Shown here piece by piece: positions 16,945 to 26,800 of a stretch of 64,000 nt of DNA. Both the position numbers and the translations under genes were made by a program. Below the pieces are notes generated by a model, which was not told the origin of the DNA, made no database searches, and saw only the letters and a list, made by a program, of their open reading frames with translations. The DNA is from Sphingobacteriales bacterium 46-32 (GTDB lineage Bacteria; Bacteroidota; Bacteroidia; Chitinophagales; Chitinophagaceae): positions 62,001 to 126,000 of the forward strand of contig MKTY01000019.1 in NCBI GenBank assembly GCA_001898485.1, read 5' to 3'. How positions within the stretch are numbered: position 1 is the stretch's first letter; each line of letters starts with the position of its first letter.

Positions 16945-18189
16945 ATGGAAGTAACAACAGGCATACCGGTAACATATGATGTGCAGGCAGTGCGGAAACA
17001 ATTTCCCATACTGAGCCGCGAGGTAAAGGGACACCCGCTTATTTATCTGGATAATGCAGCTACTACACAAAAGCCGCAGGCTGTAGTGGATTCCCTGTTG
17101 CATTATTACACGTATTATAATGCCAACATCCACCGTGGTATCCATACCCTGGCCGAAGAGGCTACCGCAGCTTATGAAGCCACGCGCGATGCGGTGAAGG
17201 CTTTTATCAATGCAGCGGTCCGCGAGGAGATCATTTTCACCCGCGGCACTACCGAAAGCATCAACCTGGTGGCCTACACCTGGGGTATGGCCAATGTGAA
17301 AGCCGGCGATGAGATTATCGTCTCCGGAATGGAACATCACTCCAATACCGTGCCCTGGCAACTGGTATGCGAACGGAATGGTGCCAGACTGCGTGTAATA
17401 CCTGTCAACGAACAGGGTGAACTGGACATGGAGGTATTTCACAGCCTGCTCAGCGAAAAAACCAAACTCGTGTCGCTGGTACATGTGTCGAATGCACTTG
17501 GTACTATCAACCCCGTGAGCGAAGTAATAGCTGCCGCCCATAAAGCCGGTGCCCTCGTGATGCTCGATGGTGCCCAGTCAACCGTACACATGGATATAGA
17601 TGTGCAGGCACTGGATTGTGATTTTTTTGCCTGCTCTTCGCATAAGGTATATGGTCCTACCGGAGTGGGTGTACTCTATGGAAAGAAAGCCCTGCTCGAA
17701 GCAATGCCCGTTTTTCAGGGTGGAGGAGAAATGATTCGTGAAGTGACTTTCGAAAAGACAACTTACAATGAACTGCCGTATAAGTTTGAAGCGGGCACTC
17801 CCAATATTGCAGACACCATCGCTTTTAAAGCAGCGATTGATTATGTGACAGAACTGGGCCGTGCACGTATACGCCGGCATGAGGATGACCTGCTGCAATA
17901 TGCCACCGGATTAATCAGCGACCTGGATGGCGTGCAGATAATTGGCCAGGCAAAAGAAAAAACAAGCGTATTGTCATTTATTGTCAAAAATGCACACCCG
18001 CAGGATCTGGGTATTCTGCTCGACAATAAAGGCATCGCCGTACGTACCGGACATCATTGTGCTCAGCCGCTGATGGACCGTTTTTGTATTCCCGGTACGG
18101 TACGTGCTTCTTTTGCACTGTATAATACCCGTGAGGAAGTGGATCAACTGGCAAAGGCTTTGAAAAAAGCTATTAGCCTATTAAGCTGA
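16945..18189 (+). CDS. sufS: Cysteine desulfurase SufS (class V aminotransferase fold)
   Basis: 414 residues. The PLP-binding lysine is Lys234 in CSSHKVYGPTG, and the catalytic cysteine is Cys372 in RTGHHCAQPLM, which is the short-loop type II arrangement of SufS. It takes sulfur from cysteine as a persulfide and passes it to SufE. It begins one base after the sufD stop, and sufE follows after four bases. Confidence 0.96.
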   Translation: MEVTTGIPVTYDVQAVRKQFPILSREVKGHPLIYLDNAATTQKPQAVVDSLLHYYTYYNANIHRGIHTLAEEATAAYEATRDAVKAFINAAVREEIIFTRGTTESINLVAYTWGMANVKAGDEIIVSGMEHHSNTVPWQLVCERNGARLRVIPVNEQGELDMEVFHSLLSEKTKLVSLVHVSNALGTINPVSEVIAAAHKAGALVMLDGAQSTVHMDIDVQALDCDFFACSSHKVYGPTGVGVLYGKKALLEAMPVFQGGGEMIREVTFEKTTYNELPYKFEAGTPNIADTIAFKAAIDYVTELGRARIRRHEDDLLQYATGLISDLDGVQIIGQAKEKTSVLSFIVKNAHPQDLGILLDNKGIAVRTGHHCAQPLMDRFCIPGTVRASFALYNTREEVDQLAKALKKAISLLS

Positions 18190-18193
18190 AATT

Positions 18194-18628
18194 ATGAGTA
18201 ACGAGAAAAGTATCCGCGAAACAGAACTGGAAATCATTGATGAATTTGCCCTTTTTGATTCGTGGGATGATAAATATGAATACATCATTGACCTTGGCAA
18301 AAAACTGCCTCCTTTGGCAGCAGTGCATAAGACAGATGATAACAAAGTGCGGGGATGCCAGTCTACCGTATGGCTGGCGGCCAGCTATCGCGATGGACGG
18401 GTATATTTTGAAGCAGACAGCGATGCGGTGATTGTAAAAGGTCTGATCAGTATGCTTATCCGCGTGTTGTCTGGCCGTACACCCGATGAAATTCTGGAAG
18501 CACCGCTTGATTTTATAAAGGAAATAGGCATGACAACACACCTGGCACAAACCCGTTCAAACGGATTGCTGTCGATGGTGAAACAGATGAAAAATTATGC
18601 ACTGGCCTTTAAAATTAAAACACCATAG
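18194..18628 (+). CDS. sufE: Sulfur-acceptor protein SufE
   Basis: 144 residues. The conserved sulfur-accepting cysteine is Cys55 in NKVRGCQSTVWL. SufE takes the persulfide from SufS and delivers sulfur to SufB. The gene sits between sufS (4-base gap) and the DUF59 gene (2-base gap), so all are surely co-transcribed. Confidence 0.95.
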   Translation: MSNEKSIRETELEIIDEFALFDSWDDKYEYIIDLGKKLPPLAAVHKTDDNKVRGCQSTVWLAASYRDGRVYFEADSDAVIVKGLISMLIRVLSGRTPDEILEAPLDFIKEIGMTTHLAQTRSNGLLSMVKQMKNYALAFKIKTP

Positions 18629-18630
18629 CC

Positions 18631-18948
18631 ATGATAGTAGATACAGAAGAACTGAAACAGCGGGTGATCACGGTATTGCAGGGTATTTATGATCCTGAAA
18701 TACCTGTAAACATTTATGAGCTTGGTTTGATCTATGAAGTTTCCATTCTGCCGCTCAACAACGTGCAGATTGTGATGACCCTTACTTCACCTGCCTGCCC
18801 GGCTGCGCAGTCACTGCCTGTAGAAGTAGATCAGAAGGTACGTGAACTGGAAGGTATCAATGATGTGCATGTAGCTGTGACCTGGACACCGCCATGGGAT
18901 AAAAGCCGGATGTCGGAAGCTGCACAGCTGGAATTAGGAATGCTCTGA
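18631..18948 (+). CDS. DUF59/MIP18-family Fe-S assembly protein
   Basis: 105 residues with the DUF59 signature YDPEIPVNIYELGLIYEV and a conserved cysteine (Cys56 in TSPACPAAQ). The family (SufT, PaaD, MIP18) helps mature or deliver Fe-S clusters. The position inside the suf operon supports that role. No A-type carrier (sufA) is seen in this operon, so this protein may help with transfer to targets; this is inference. Confidence 0.92.
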   Translation: MIVDTEELKQRVITVLQGIYDPEIPVNIYELGLIYEVSILPLNNVQIVMTLTSPACPAAQSLPVEVDQKVRELEGINDVHVAVTWTPPWDKSRMSEAAQLELGML

Positions 18949-18968
18949 AATTATCAATATCAAGCAAC

Positions 18969-19445
18969 ATGAAAATAACCGCACAGGAAGAATATGGCCT
19001 TCGCATTTTGATCCGCATTGCCGGATGCAAGGATAAGGAAGGGATGAGTATTCCCCGGTTAAGCGAAGCCGAGGGACTGAGCAGCCATTACGTGGCCAAG
19101 CTTACCCGCGTCTTGCGAATGGCTAAACTTATTAATAGTACACCTGGTTACAAAGGTGGTTATATACTGGCGCGTCCCGCGCAGGAGATCGTGATCAATG
19201 ATGTGCTGAAAGCACTGGGCGGAGTGATGTTTGATAAACGTTTCTGTGGCCTGCATGCCGGCTCCATGCGTCTTTGTACCAATTCAGTAGACTGCTCGGC
19301 CCGCTCTCTCTGGCAAATGATACAGGTAACGGTAGATCAGTTGCTCAACCAGGTCACACTGCACGATCTGGTCAATACAGAAAAAGAATCGTCCGAAAAG
19401 CTGCGCCTGCTGATTGGCAGTGGACAGTTGACCTTAAACGGTTAA
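18969..19445 (+). CDS. Rrf2-family regulator, possible Fe-S sensor of the suf operon
   Basis: 158 residues. The N-terminus is the Rrf2 winged helix (TAQEEYGLRILIRIA, then LSSHYVAKLTRVLRMAKLINSTPGYKGGYILAR). Three cysteines, Cys93, Cys103 and Cys109, have spacing C-x9-C-x5-C, close to the C-x5-C-x5-C cluster ligands of IscR. It lies 20 bases behind the DUF59 gene at the operon end. IscR/SufR-like feedback control of Suf by cluster status is the likely job; no operator could be picked out with confidence. Confidence 0.9.
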   Translation: MKITAQEEYGLRILIRIAGCKDKEGMSIPRLSEAEGLSSHYVAKLTRVLRMAKLINSTPGYKGGYILARPAQEIVINDVLKALGGVMFDKRFCGLHAGSMRLCTNSVDCSARSLWQMIQVTVDQLLNQVTLHDLVNTEKESSEKLRLLIGSGQLTLNG

Positions 19446-19457
19446 CTGTAAAACAGC

Positions 19458-19490
19458 TTTCATCAGCTCATCAGCACATTAGCATATTGA
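19458..19490 (+). repeat. CATCAGC/AGCACAT word repeat, left copy
   Basis: The stretch contains CATCAGCTCATCAGCACATT followed by AGCATATTG. The same words occur in inverted orientation at 19956-19990 and, shorter, near 20054-20075, so they flank the small membrane-protein gene at 19491-19853. Confidence 0.5.
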
Positions 19491-19853
19491 CTATAGCAGA
19501 TGCATCGCAAATGCAATGGTCAATCCTACGTTTACCAGTATGCTGGCTGCGATTACAGCTATTACCCAACGCATAGGTGCCTGTGCCAGTACGAGGCTAT
19601 CGGCCATAAAAGCAAAGAGTATACCTGTTCCAAATGCGATTGGTGAACCTCCGGTAGCACCAGCAACACCAATCATAATTGCCGCAACTGTAACCTGGAT
19701 AAAAATACCGGTAGCCGTAATTCCAATGCGATTTTCTTCCCATACAGGTCCATTTCTTTTGATCCAGGCACGGAAATTTTCAAATACGGATGTTTTGTGT
19801 ACAGTTGGTAAAGAAAGACCATGCTGGCGGGGATGTATTGCAGTATGTTTCAT
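19491..19853 (-). CDS. Small hypothetical membrane protein
   Basis: 120 residues. A polar N-terminus (MKHTAIHPRQHGLSLPTVHK) is followed by three hydrophobic segments (about 45-66, 70-88 and 94-117) rich in Ala, Ile and Gly. No family is recognised. The hydrophobic pattern supports this frame over the plus-strand frame of nearly the same length, which has no recognisable structure. It is a lone gene flanked by repeat words, converging with the suf operon. Function unknown. Confidence 0.6.
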   Translation of the reverse strand: MKHTAIHPRQHGLSLPTVHKTSVFENFRAWIKRNGPVWEENRIGITATGIFIQVTVAAIMIGVAGATGGSPIAFGTGILFAFMADSLVLAQAPMRWVIAVIAASILVNVGLTIAFAMHLL

Positions 19854-20341
19854 AACTGACAGATTTTATTGATAACACAAAGCTAGTGCCAGTACACTGC
19901 TGTCGGGATGATGGCAGTCAGCCGGGAAATTGATTTTGGACACGAAGGATAGAGGAGTGATGTGCTGATGTGATGAATACGCTGATGAGTAAAATGAAAT
20001 CTTTGTATGCTTAATCTGCTTTGCGTCCTCTGCGATTTGAAGATGAGGAAGGGCAATGTGCTAATATGCGGATAGAGTAATGAACTCTTTGCGTTCTTAA
20101 TCTGCTTTGCGTACTTCGTGATTTGAAGATGAAGGAGGGAGATTCATCCCGTGCGGGCAAATTGGAAATGATTGAATGGTTTACTACCCCCCCCTTGTAT
20201 CTGCTTTTAATTATATCTTTTGGCCTCCACGGCCGGTGAACTACAAGAAAAGTGAATATGGCAGGGTAATAGTATAAAGAATTCTCACACCCTTTGTTTG
20301 CCTTCTGTCATCTGTTAACTGTCCGTGAAAGCGGGGTAAGA
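19854..20341. repeat. Gene-free spacer with direct and inverted word repeats
   Basis: No convincing gene is seen in these 488 bases. Two imperfect direct repeats of about 58 bases lie at 19996-20053 and 20081-20139, sharing CTTAATCTGCTTTGCGT and GATTTGAAGATGA. Inverted copies of the GTGCTGATG/GTGCTAATATG words lie at 19956-19990 and 20054-20075. A run of eight C follows near 20187-20194. The stretch looks like accumulated intergenic repeat elements. Confidence 0.6.
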
Positions 20342-21484
20342 TTATTCACGTTTGCCATTGTCGTGCCTGGCCTGTACGGATGATGCCCTCACGAGCGGAT
20401 TGCGATGGGGTAATATGCTTCTCAGTTTGCGGAGTACCAGGCTCACTGCAATCATGAAGAGTATAAGGAACAATAACAGCCATTCCTGGCGTAAACCATT
20501 TAACAGGTAAGACTCCAGCAATACGAAGGCATGAACGCTGCAGATGATCCTTGTTGTAAATGCATGTCCGAATCCCTGGTTGGTAAGCAGGTGATGCAGA
20601 TGGGTGCGGTCTGCTACAAAGGGTGATCGCCCACGCCAGATACGCATGGCAAAAACCCTGATCGTATCAAAAACAGGGATGAGTACGATACCCAGCACAA
20701 ATAAGGGGGCATGCCTGATGACCGGTGTGTTTTGTGTTACATTCAACTGCAATAAACGAATTGACAGGACTGCTATCACAAAACCGAGTACCAGCGAACC
20801 TGTGTCGCCCATAAAAATGCGGGCAGGGTTAAAATTGAAATATAAGAAAGCAAAGAGACCGCCCGCAAGAGCGAAAGCGATAAGCGCAGTATGATTGTCG
20901 CCACTCAGAATTAAGAATAAGCCGAGTGTGATCAGGCTCATAAAACCCAGCCCTCCGGCCAGTCCGTCAATACCGTCGATCAGGTTAAATGCATTTACAA
21001 TACCAACGATTGCCAGGATGGTAAAGGTATATTGCGAAAAGAGGGGTAATTCATAAATGCCGAATAATCCATCAAATGAAGTCACCCGTATGCCCGAAAG
21101 GGCAATGATAATGGCCAGTGCAATCTGGATGATGAATTTGTATTTGGCCGACAGGTCGCGCAAATCGTCCATGATGCCCAGGCCAAGCAGCATGATAACC
21201 GAAAAGAAAAAGGCTACCTGTGCTGGTTCATAGCTAAAGGGGAGCCAGAGTAATAAGGCCATCAGCATGCCGCCAACAATAGAAGCGCCTCCCATAGTGG
21301 GGATGGGCAGTTGATGCTCTTTCCGGGCAGTGGGCACATCCAGTAAATGAAAACGGCGCATAAGGCCTATTTGCGGGGGAATGCTGATGAGTGTTACCAC
21401 AAAAGCAGTGGCAAAACAAAGCAGGGCATACTTATATAGATGAAAGGGCAAATCTATCTGAAGCAGGTAGAGGTGGTTTTCCAT
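20342..21484 (-). CDS. Undecaprenyl-phosphate GlcNAc-1-phosphate transferase-like enzyme (MraY/WecA/TagO family)
   Basis: 380 residues with about ten or eleven membrane helices. Conserved family loops are LDVPTARKEHQLPIPTMGG, NAFNLIDGIDGLAGGLG with the catalytic Asp pair, FMGDTGSLVLGF, and a histidine-rich loop ADRTHLHHLL. The HLHHLL loop is typical of WecA/TagO/WbpL rather than MraY. It transfers a sugar-1-phosphate onto the lipid carrier to begin surface polysaccharide synthesis. No glycosyltransferase neighbours are present, as for many stand-alone wecA-like genes of Bacteroidota. Confidence 0.92.
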   Translation of the reverse strand: MENHLYLLQIDLPFHLYKYALLCFATAFVVTLISIPPQIGLMRRFHLLDVPTARKEHQLPIPTMGGASIVGGMLMALLLWLPFSYEPAQVAFFFSVIMLLGLGIMDDLRDLSAKYKFIIQIALAIIIALSGIRVTSFDGLFGIYELPLFSQYTFTILAIVGIVNAFNLIDGIDGLAGGLGFMSLITLGLFLILSGDNHTALIAFALAGGLFAFLYFNFNPARIFMGDTGSLVLGFVIAVLSIRLLQLNVTQNTPVIRHAPLFVLGIVLIPVFDTIRVFAMRIWRGRSPFVADRTHLHHLLTNQGFGHAFTTRIICSVHAFVLLESYLLNGLRQEWLLLFLILFMIAVSLVLRKLRSILPHRNPLVRASSVQARHDNGKRE

Positions 21485-21700
21485 TCCGAATTCCCGGTTT
21501 CTAGGTTATTGGTTTTTTCAAGCTGGCCAGTGGCCTACACTAAAACCATATATAACTGTTTTTTATTGTGTAATATGCCCGATTTCAACCAAAGATAATA
21601 GAGCAGAGAGGAGGACAGAGCCGGCCATGAAATGGATTATTGATTCTCAACATGCAGGCTATCAGATAGATATCCTGTGCCATCAGATCATTCATTCCTG

Positions 21701-21708
21701 TATTTTTG
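21701..21708 (+). promoter_or_regulatory. -7 box upstream of recG
   Basis: TATTTTTG fits TAnnTTTG exactly. Transcription would start near 21714, shortly before the conserved recG coding part. No -33 TTTG with normal spacing is evident. Confidence 0.45.
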
Positions 21709-21742
21709 CGGATAAAATACGCCTATTTCTTTCACCTCTTCC

Positions 21743-23836
21743 ATACTGAGCCAACCGATTGAGTACCTCAAAGGGGTAGGACCACAACGGGCCGACCTGC
21801 TGAAGAAAGAGTTGGGGATCTATGTGTTTGGAGACCTGCTGGAGCTTTATCCTTACCGTCATGTCGATAAAACCAGGGTGGAAATGGTTAGCAGTATTAC
21901 GCCGGAAAGTGATATGGTGCAGGTAGCTGTGAGGCTGCTGCATACGGAGGTAATCGGGGAGAAAAGAGGGCGGCGTCTGGTAGCCCAGGCACGTGACCAG
22001 ACGGGATTTCTTGAACTGGTTTGGTTTCAGGGAATCACCTGGGTGCAGAAGATGCTGCAGCCAGGGCAGACTTACCTGGTATATGGACGGCCAGGTTTTT
22101 TCCAGGGGAAACCGCAGATCGTACACCCGGAAATTGAAGTGTGGACGCCGGAAAAAAAATCGGGACGCGCGTTCCTCGAACCCGTTTATCCAAGTACAGA
22201 AAAATTAAAGGCACGCAGCCTGGGAGGCAGACAGCTTGCGAAGCTTACAGAAACCCTGCTGGCCCAGGTGCATGAACGGGATCTTCCCGAAAACCTGCCC
22301 GAAGAGCTACTTAACCGCTTAAAGCTGCCGGGCCGTTATACCGCCTTCCGGCAAATACATTTTCCCGCTACACTGGAGCAGTACCAGGCAGCGGTGAGGC
22401 GGCTGAAATTTGAAGAGATATTTTTTGCGCAGCTGCGCATGAATCTTTTGCGTACAGCCCGGCACCGGTTTTCGCGGGGCGTCATTTTTGATAAGGTGGG
22501 TGAACTTTTTCATTCCTTTTACCGCGATCATATGCCTTTTGAGCTCACCAATGCCCAAAAGCGGGTGATCCGTGAAATAAGAGCCGATATGGGCAGCGGC
22601 CGGCAAATGAACCGCCTGTTGCAGGGAGATGTCGGTAGTGGTAAAACAATGGTGGCCCTGCTGATCATGCTGCTGGCGGCCGATAATGGTTACCAGGCCT
22701 GCCTCATGGCACCCACCGAGATACTCACGCGCCAGCATTATGAAACGATCAGCAGGCAACTGGAGCATTTGCCTGTGCAAGTAGCTATTCTTACCGGAAC
22801 AACGCGTGCGGGTGAGCGAAAAAAAATATTACAAAGGCTGATAGCCGGTGAAATACAAATCCTGATTGGTACACATGCGGTGATAGAAGAGGTTGTGCAA
22901 TTTCAGAAATTAGGCATCGTGATCATTGATGAGCAACACCGGTTTGGCGTGGCGCAGCGGGCACGGTTGTGGGGGAAGGCCGAAGTGCCACCCCATGTGC
23001 TGGTTATGACGGCAACGCCCATACCCCGTACACTTGCCATGACAGCTTATGGCGATCTCGATTACAGTGTAATTGACGAATTACCGCCGGGCAGGCAACC
23101 CGTGACCACCGTTCATCGCTATGAATCACAGCGGAGTCGTGTCATGGACTTCATCAGGGCAGAAATAGAAAAAGGAAGGCAGGCATATATTATTTTCCCG
23201 CTTATTGAAGAAAGCGATAAGCTGGATTATGAAAATCTGATGCGGGGTTATGAAACCGTGAAGGGGTATTTTCCAGAGCCAAAGTACTGGATCAGCATGG
23301 TGCACGGGCGTCAGCCGGCCGAACAGAAAGAACAAAATATGCGCCGGTTTGTTGAAGGTGATACGCAGATCATGGTTTCTACCACGGTCATTGAGGTTGG
23401 TGTAAACGTACCCAATGCCAGTGTGATGGTTATTGAAAGTGCAGAAAAATTCGGATTGGCCCAGTTGCATCAGTTGAGAGGACGGGTGGGCCGGGGCGCA
23501 GAAAAAAGTTACTGCATTCTGCTGTCTTCGACCAAGCTGGGTAAGGATGCGCGGGAGCGGCTGCAGATTATGACACAGACGGGCAATGGATTTGAAATAG
23601 CCGAGAAAGATCTGGAGTTGAGGGGACCAGGTGATATTGCCGGTACCAGGCAAAGCGGTATGCTTGATTTCAAACTGGCAGATATTGTGCGGGACCGACC
23701 TCTCGTAGATGCTGCCAAAACATTGGTAATGGATATTTTGGAAAAAGATCCGGATCTGGATTCGGCAGAAAATTTGCGGTTAAAAAATTTCCTGCAGGCA
23801 CAGAAAAGACAAACCGGCTGGAGCAAAATATCTTAA
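21743..23836 (+). CDS. recG: ATP-dependent DNA helicase RecG (non-standard start)
   Basis: About 697 residues if started at the ATA at 21743. RecG rescues stalled replication forks. The wedge/OB domain is followed by the helicase core with Walker A GDVGSGKT, the DEAD-box variant DEQHRFG, and TATPIPRTLAMTAYGD, then domain 6 motifs LRGRVGRG and GNGFEIAEKDLELRGPGDIAGTRQSG (two parts). The conserved N-terminus IEYLKGVGPQRADLLKKEL lies upstream of the first TTG (21812), and the frame is closed by TAA at 21713-21715. No ATG, GTG or TTG exists in between: only ATT 21725, ATA 21743 and CTG 21746. The ATA stands where relatives begin with ML-S-x-P. Confidence 0.9.
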   Translation: MLSQPIEYLKGVGPQRADLLKKELGIYVFGDLLELYPYRHVDKTRVEMVSSITPESDMVQVAVRLLHTEVIGEKRGRRLVAQARDQTGFLELVWFQGITWVQKMLQPGQTYLVYGRPGFFQGKPQIVHPEIEVWTPEKKSGRAFLEPVYPSTEKLKARSLGGRQLAKLTETLLAQVHERDLPENLPEELLNRLKLPGRYTAFRQIHFPATLEQYQAAVRRLKFEEIFFAQLRMNLLRTARHRFSRGVIFDKVGELFHSFYRDHMPFELTNAQKRVIREIRADMGSGRQMNRLLQGDVGSGKTMVALLIMLLAADNGYQACLMAPTEILTRQHYETISRQLEHLPVQVAILTGTTRAGERKKILQRLIAGEIQILIGTHAVIEEVVQFQKLGIVIIDEQHRFGVAQRARLWGKAEVPPHVLVMTATPIPRTLAMTAYGDLDYSVIDELPPGRQPVTTVHRYESQRSRVMDFIRAEIEKGRQAYIIFPLIEESDKLDYENLMRGYETVKGYFPEPKYWISMVHGRQPAEQKEQNMRRFVEGDTQIMVSTTVIEVGVNVPNASVMVIESAEKFGLAQLHQLRGRVGRGAEKSYCILLSSTKLGKDARERLQIMTQTGNGFEIAEKDLELRGPGDIAGTRQSGMLDFKLADIVRDRPLVDAAKTLVMDILEKDPDLDSAENLRLKNFLQAQKRQTGWSKIS

Positions 23837-23885
23837 CATAAGTTTTCGCATCCCTTCCAGGATTATTTACGTATTTTAATAAATA

Positions 23886-26800
23886 ATGGCTACCCTGAAA
23901 TCTTCCATATTTTCCGTGGTTCTGCTCGCTTTTTCATTTGCTGCAGAAGCCCAGGATTACAGCAATATTGAATTTATTGAAAACAAAGGTCAGTGGGACA
24001 GTCGCGTGCGGTATATGGGAGAAATTAATTCGGGTGCTATCTTTATCCGCAACACCGGATTTACCGTATTACAGCATCAGCCTGATGAATATGCGCAGGT
24101 TCAACGAATGGCCCAGCATCCTGACTCTGCGGGCTTGAATGCGCTGCGCAGGTCAGACGGGAAGCTTACGGTAAATTCACATGCCTGGAATGTAGACTTT
24201 GTTGGCGCTTCTCCTCAAATGCGTTTGGTTCCCGATAAATCACTCCCGACTTACAATAATTATTTTTTGGGCAATGATCCTTCCAAATGGGCTTCTGAGT
24301 GTAAGATATACCAGGCTATGACGCTCGAAAATGTATATCCTAACGTGGATGTGCGGTATTATACCTACAATGGTATGCTGAAGTATGATATTGTGGCCAG
24401 ACCCGGCTCAGATATCAGTAAGATTGCTCTGCGCTATGAAGGAATTGATAAAATTGAAGTAAAGAATAAGGAGTTGGTGTTGAAGACCTCATTGGGTGAG
24501 CGTAAGGAATCATCACCGTATACCTATCAGGCAGATGGTAAAGAGCGCAGGGAGGTAAGTTGTAAATATGTCATAAAAGGTGATCAGGTTACATTTGACG
24601 TAAAGGGATATGATCGTAACAGTACAGTTGTGATTGATCCTACATTGATTTTCTGTTCGCTTTCCAACAGTAGTGCTACCAATTGGGGTTTTACGGCCAC
24701 TTATGGTCCGGATGGAAGCTTTTATGGCGGAGCCATCGTATTTAGGGCTAATTCATTTCCCGTATCGCCTGGTGCTTTTCAGACGGTCTACCAGGGTGGG
24801 GTAGGGAGCCTGGCCGTAGATATCGGTATTATCAGGCTTTCGGCTAATGGAAGCAACCGGCTTTTTGCTACCTATATTGGCGGCGGCGGTAATGAGCAAC
24901 CCCATAGTCTGATCGTAGATCCATCGGGCAATGTGATTATAGCCGGTCGCACTAATTCCACTTCGACGACGTTTGGTTCCCTTTTTCCTACCACGGGCCC
25001 TACGATAGGCCCTGGAGGTGGTTATGATATTGCAATTGTTAAGCTGAGTGCCAATGGCAGCACTTTACTGGGTTCGCGCCTGATTGGTGGTAGTGGAGAT
25101 GATGGTGTAAATATCCAGGAAACACGAGCCGGAACTATTTCTCTACAGCAGAATTATGGAGATGATGGCCGTAGTGAAGTAATCCTTGATGGAGCCAATA
25201 ATATTTATGTCGCCTCCTGTACACGCTCAGTTAATTTTCCGGTGAATAATGGCTTTCAGGCAAGTTCAGGTGGTGGTCAGGATGCTGTGCTCATCAAAAT
25301 GGATCCAAACCTGGCCGGTGCAGCCGCTTTGTTTAGCAGTTATCTGGGAGGAGATGAGGCCGATGCTGCTTATGTATTATCACTCGCCCCGAATGGTGAC
25401 ATTTTTGTGGCTGGCGGTACGGAAAGTGACAATTTTCCCGGAAGTCATGCAGGCACAATCGGTACGGCATCCAATGGTGGCATCGATGGTTTTATTGCCC
25501 AGGTTTCCAATAATGGATCTACACTGATCCGATCTACCTATGTGGGTACATCCGGGATTGATCAGATATATGGGATACAGTTTGACCTCAAAGGATTTGT
25601 GTATATCATGGGACAGACTACCGGTGATATGCCCCTGATAAATTCAGGGTACAATTCCCAAACCGTGGGCAAACAGTTTATAGGCAAATTACAACCGGAT
25701 CTTTCGGCATATGTATATCGTACACGATTTGGTACCAACGGGCCCAGACCCAATATTTCGCCGACGGCATTCCTTGTTGATCGCTGTGAGAATGTATATG
25801 TGTCCGGCTGGGGAGGATCTATATCAGGCTCAACCAATCAATACCTGAGTGGCGGTACCATGGGTATGGAAACTACTGCAGATGCTCTTCAGCGAACAAC
25901 TGATGGCCGGGATTTTTATTTCTTTGTTTTAAGAAAAGATGCTGTAGGATTACTCTATGCCAGCTTTTTTGGTCAATCAGATGGTTTTACCGATCACGTA
26001 GATGGAGGCACGAGCCGTTTTGACAGGAATGGGGTCATTTACCAGGGAGTATGTGCCAATTGTAATGGGGGAGCCATTTTTCCCACAACGCCCGGGGTCT
26101 GGGGGCCGGTAAAACCTGCTTCTGCGGCTTGTAATCTGGGCATGATAAAGATTGCATTTAACCTTGCGGGTGTGGGAGCCAACGTGCGGGCAGAAATAGG
26201 GGGCGTGGTTAACGATACGGCAGGCTGTGTACCACTGGATGTCACTTTTAACGATCTGGTACGCAGTGCCCGGGAATATATCTGGGATTTTGGTGATGGT
26301 ACGCCGCAGGTTGGTCCTATTGCAGCTACTGCAGGCGGCTATCAGCAGACGCATACTTTTACCTCCACCGGCACCTTCCGGGTTATGCTGATTGCCATTG
26401 ACCCGACCAGTTGTAATGAACGGGATACCGTATACACGAATATCCGTGTGGGTGATCTTGAAGCTTATTTAAGGGCCAATGTGGTAAAACTCGATCCCTG
26501 CGATGCTTTCAACTACCGGTTCGACAATCTTTCAACAACAGATCCTCTGCGCCCATTCACCGACACTTCCTTCACATGGAATTTTGGAGATGGCTCTCCA
26601 CGCATACGGGGTGGTTTGGCATCGGTTACGCATGCTTACGCAGCGCCTGGCACCTATAATGCATGGCTTGTTTTGAACGACACCAATTATTGTAATAATC
26701 CAGATTCTATTCAGATTGTTGTGCGTGTATCGGCCAATGTAGACGCCAGCTTTGATGCGCCTCCTATTGGTTGTGCACCGGACTACGTACCATTTATTTA

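Noticed and set aside
19516-19872. Plus-strand frame of 118 codons overlapping the small membrane protein
   Set aside because: It has a less consistent hydrophobic pattern than the minus-strand frame of the same region and no start context; only one of the two is likely coding.
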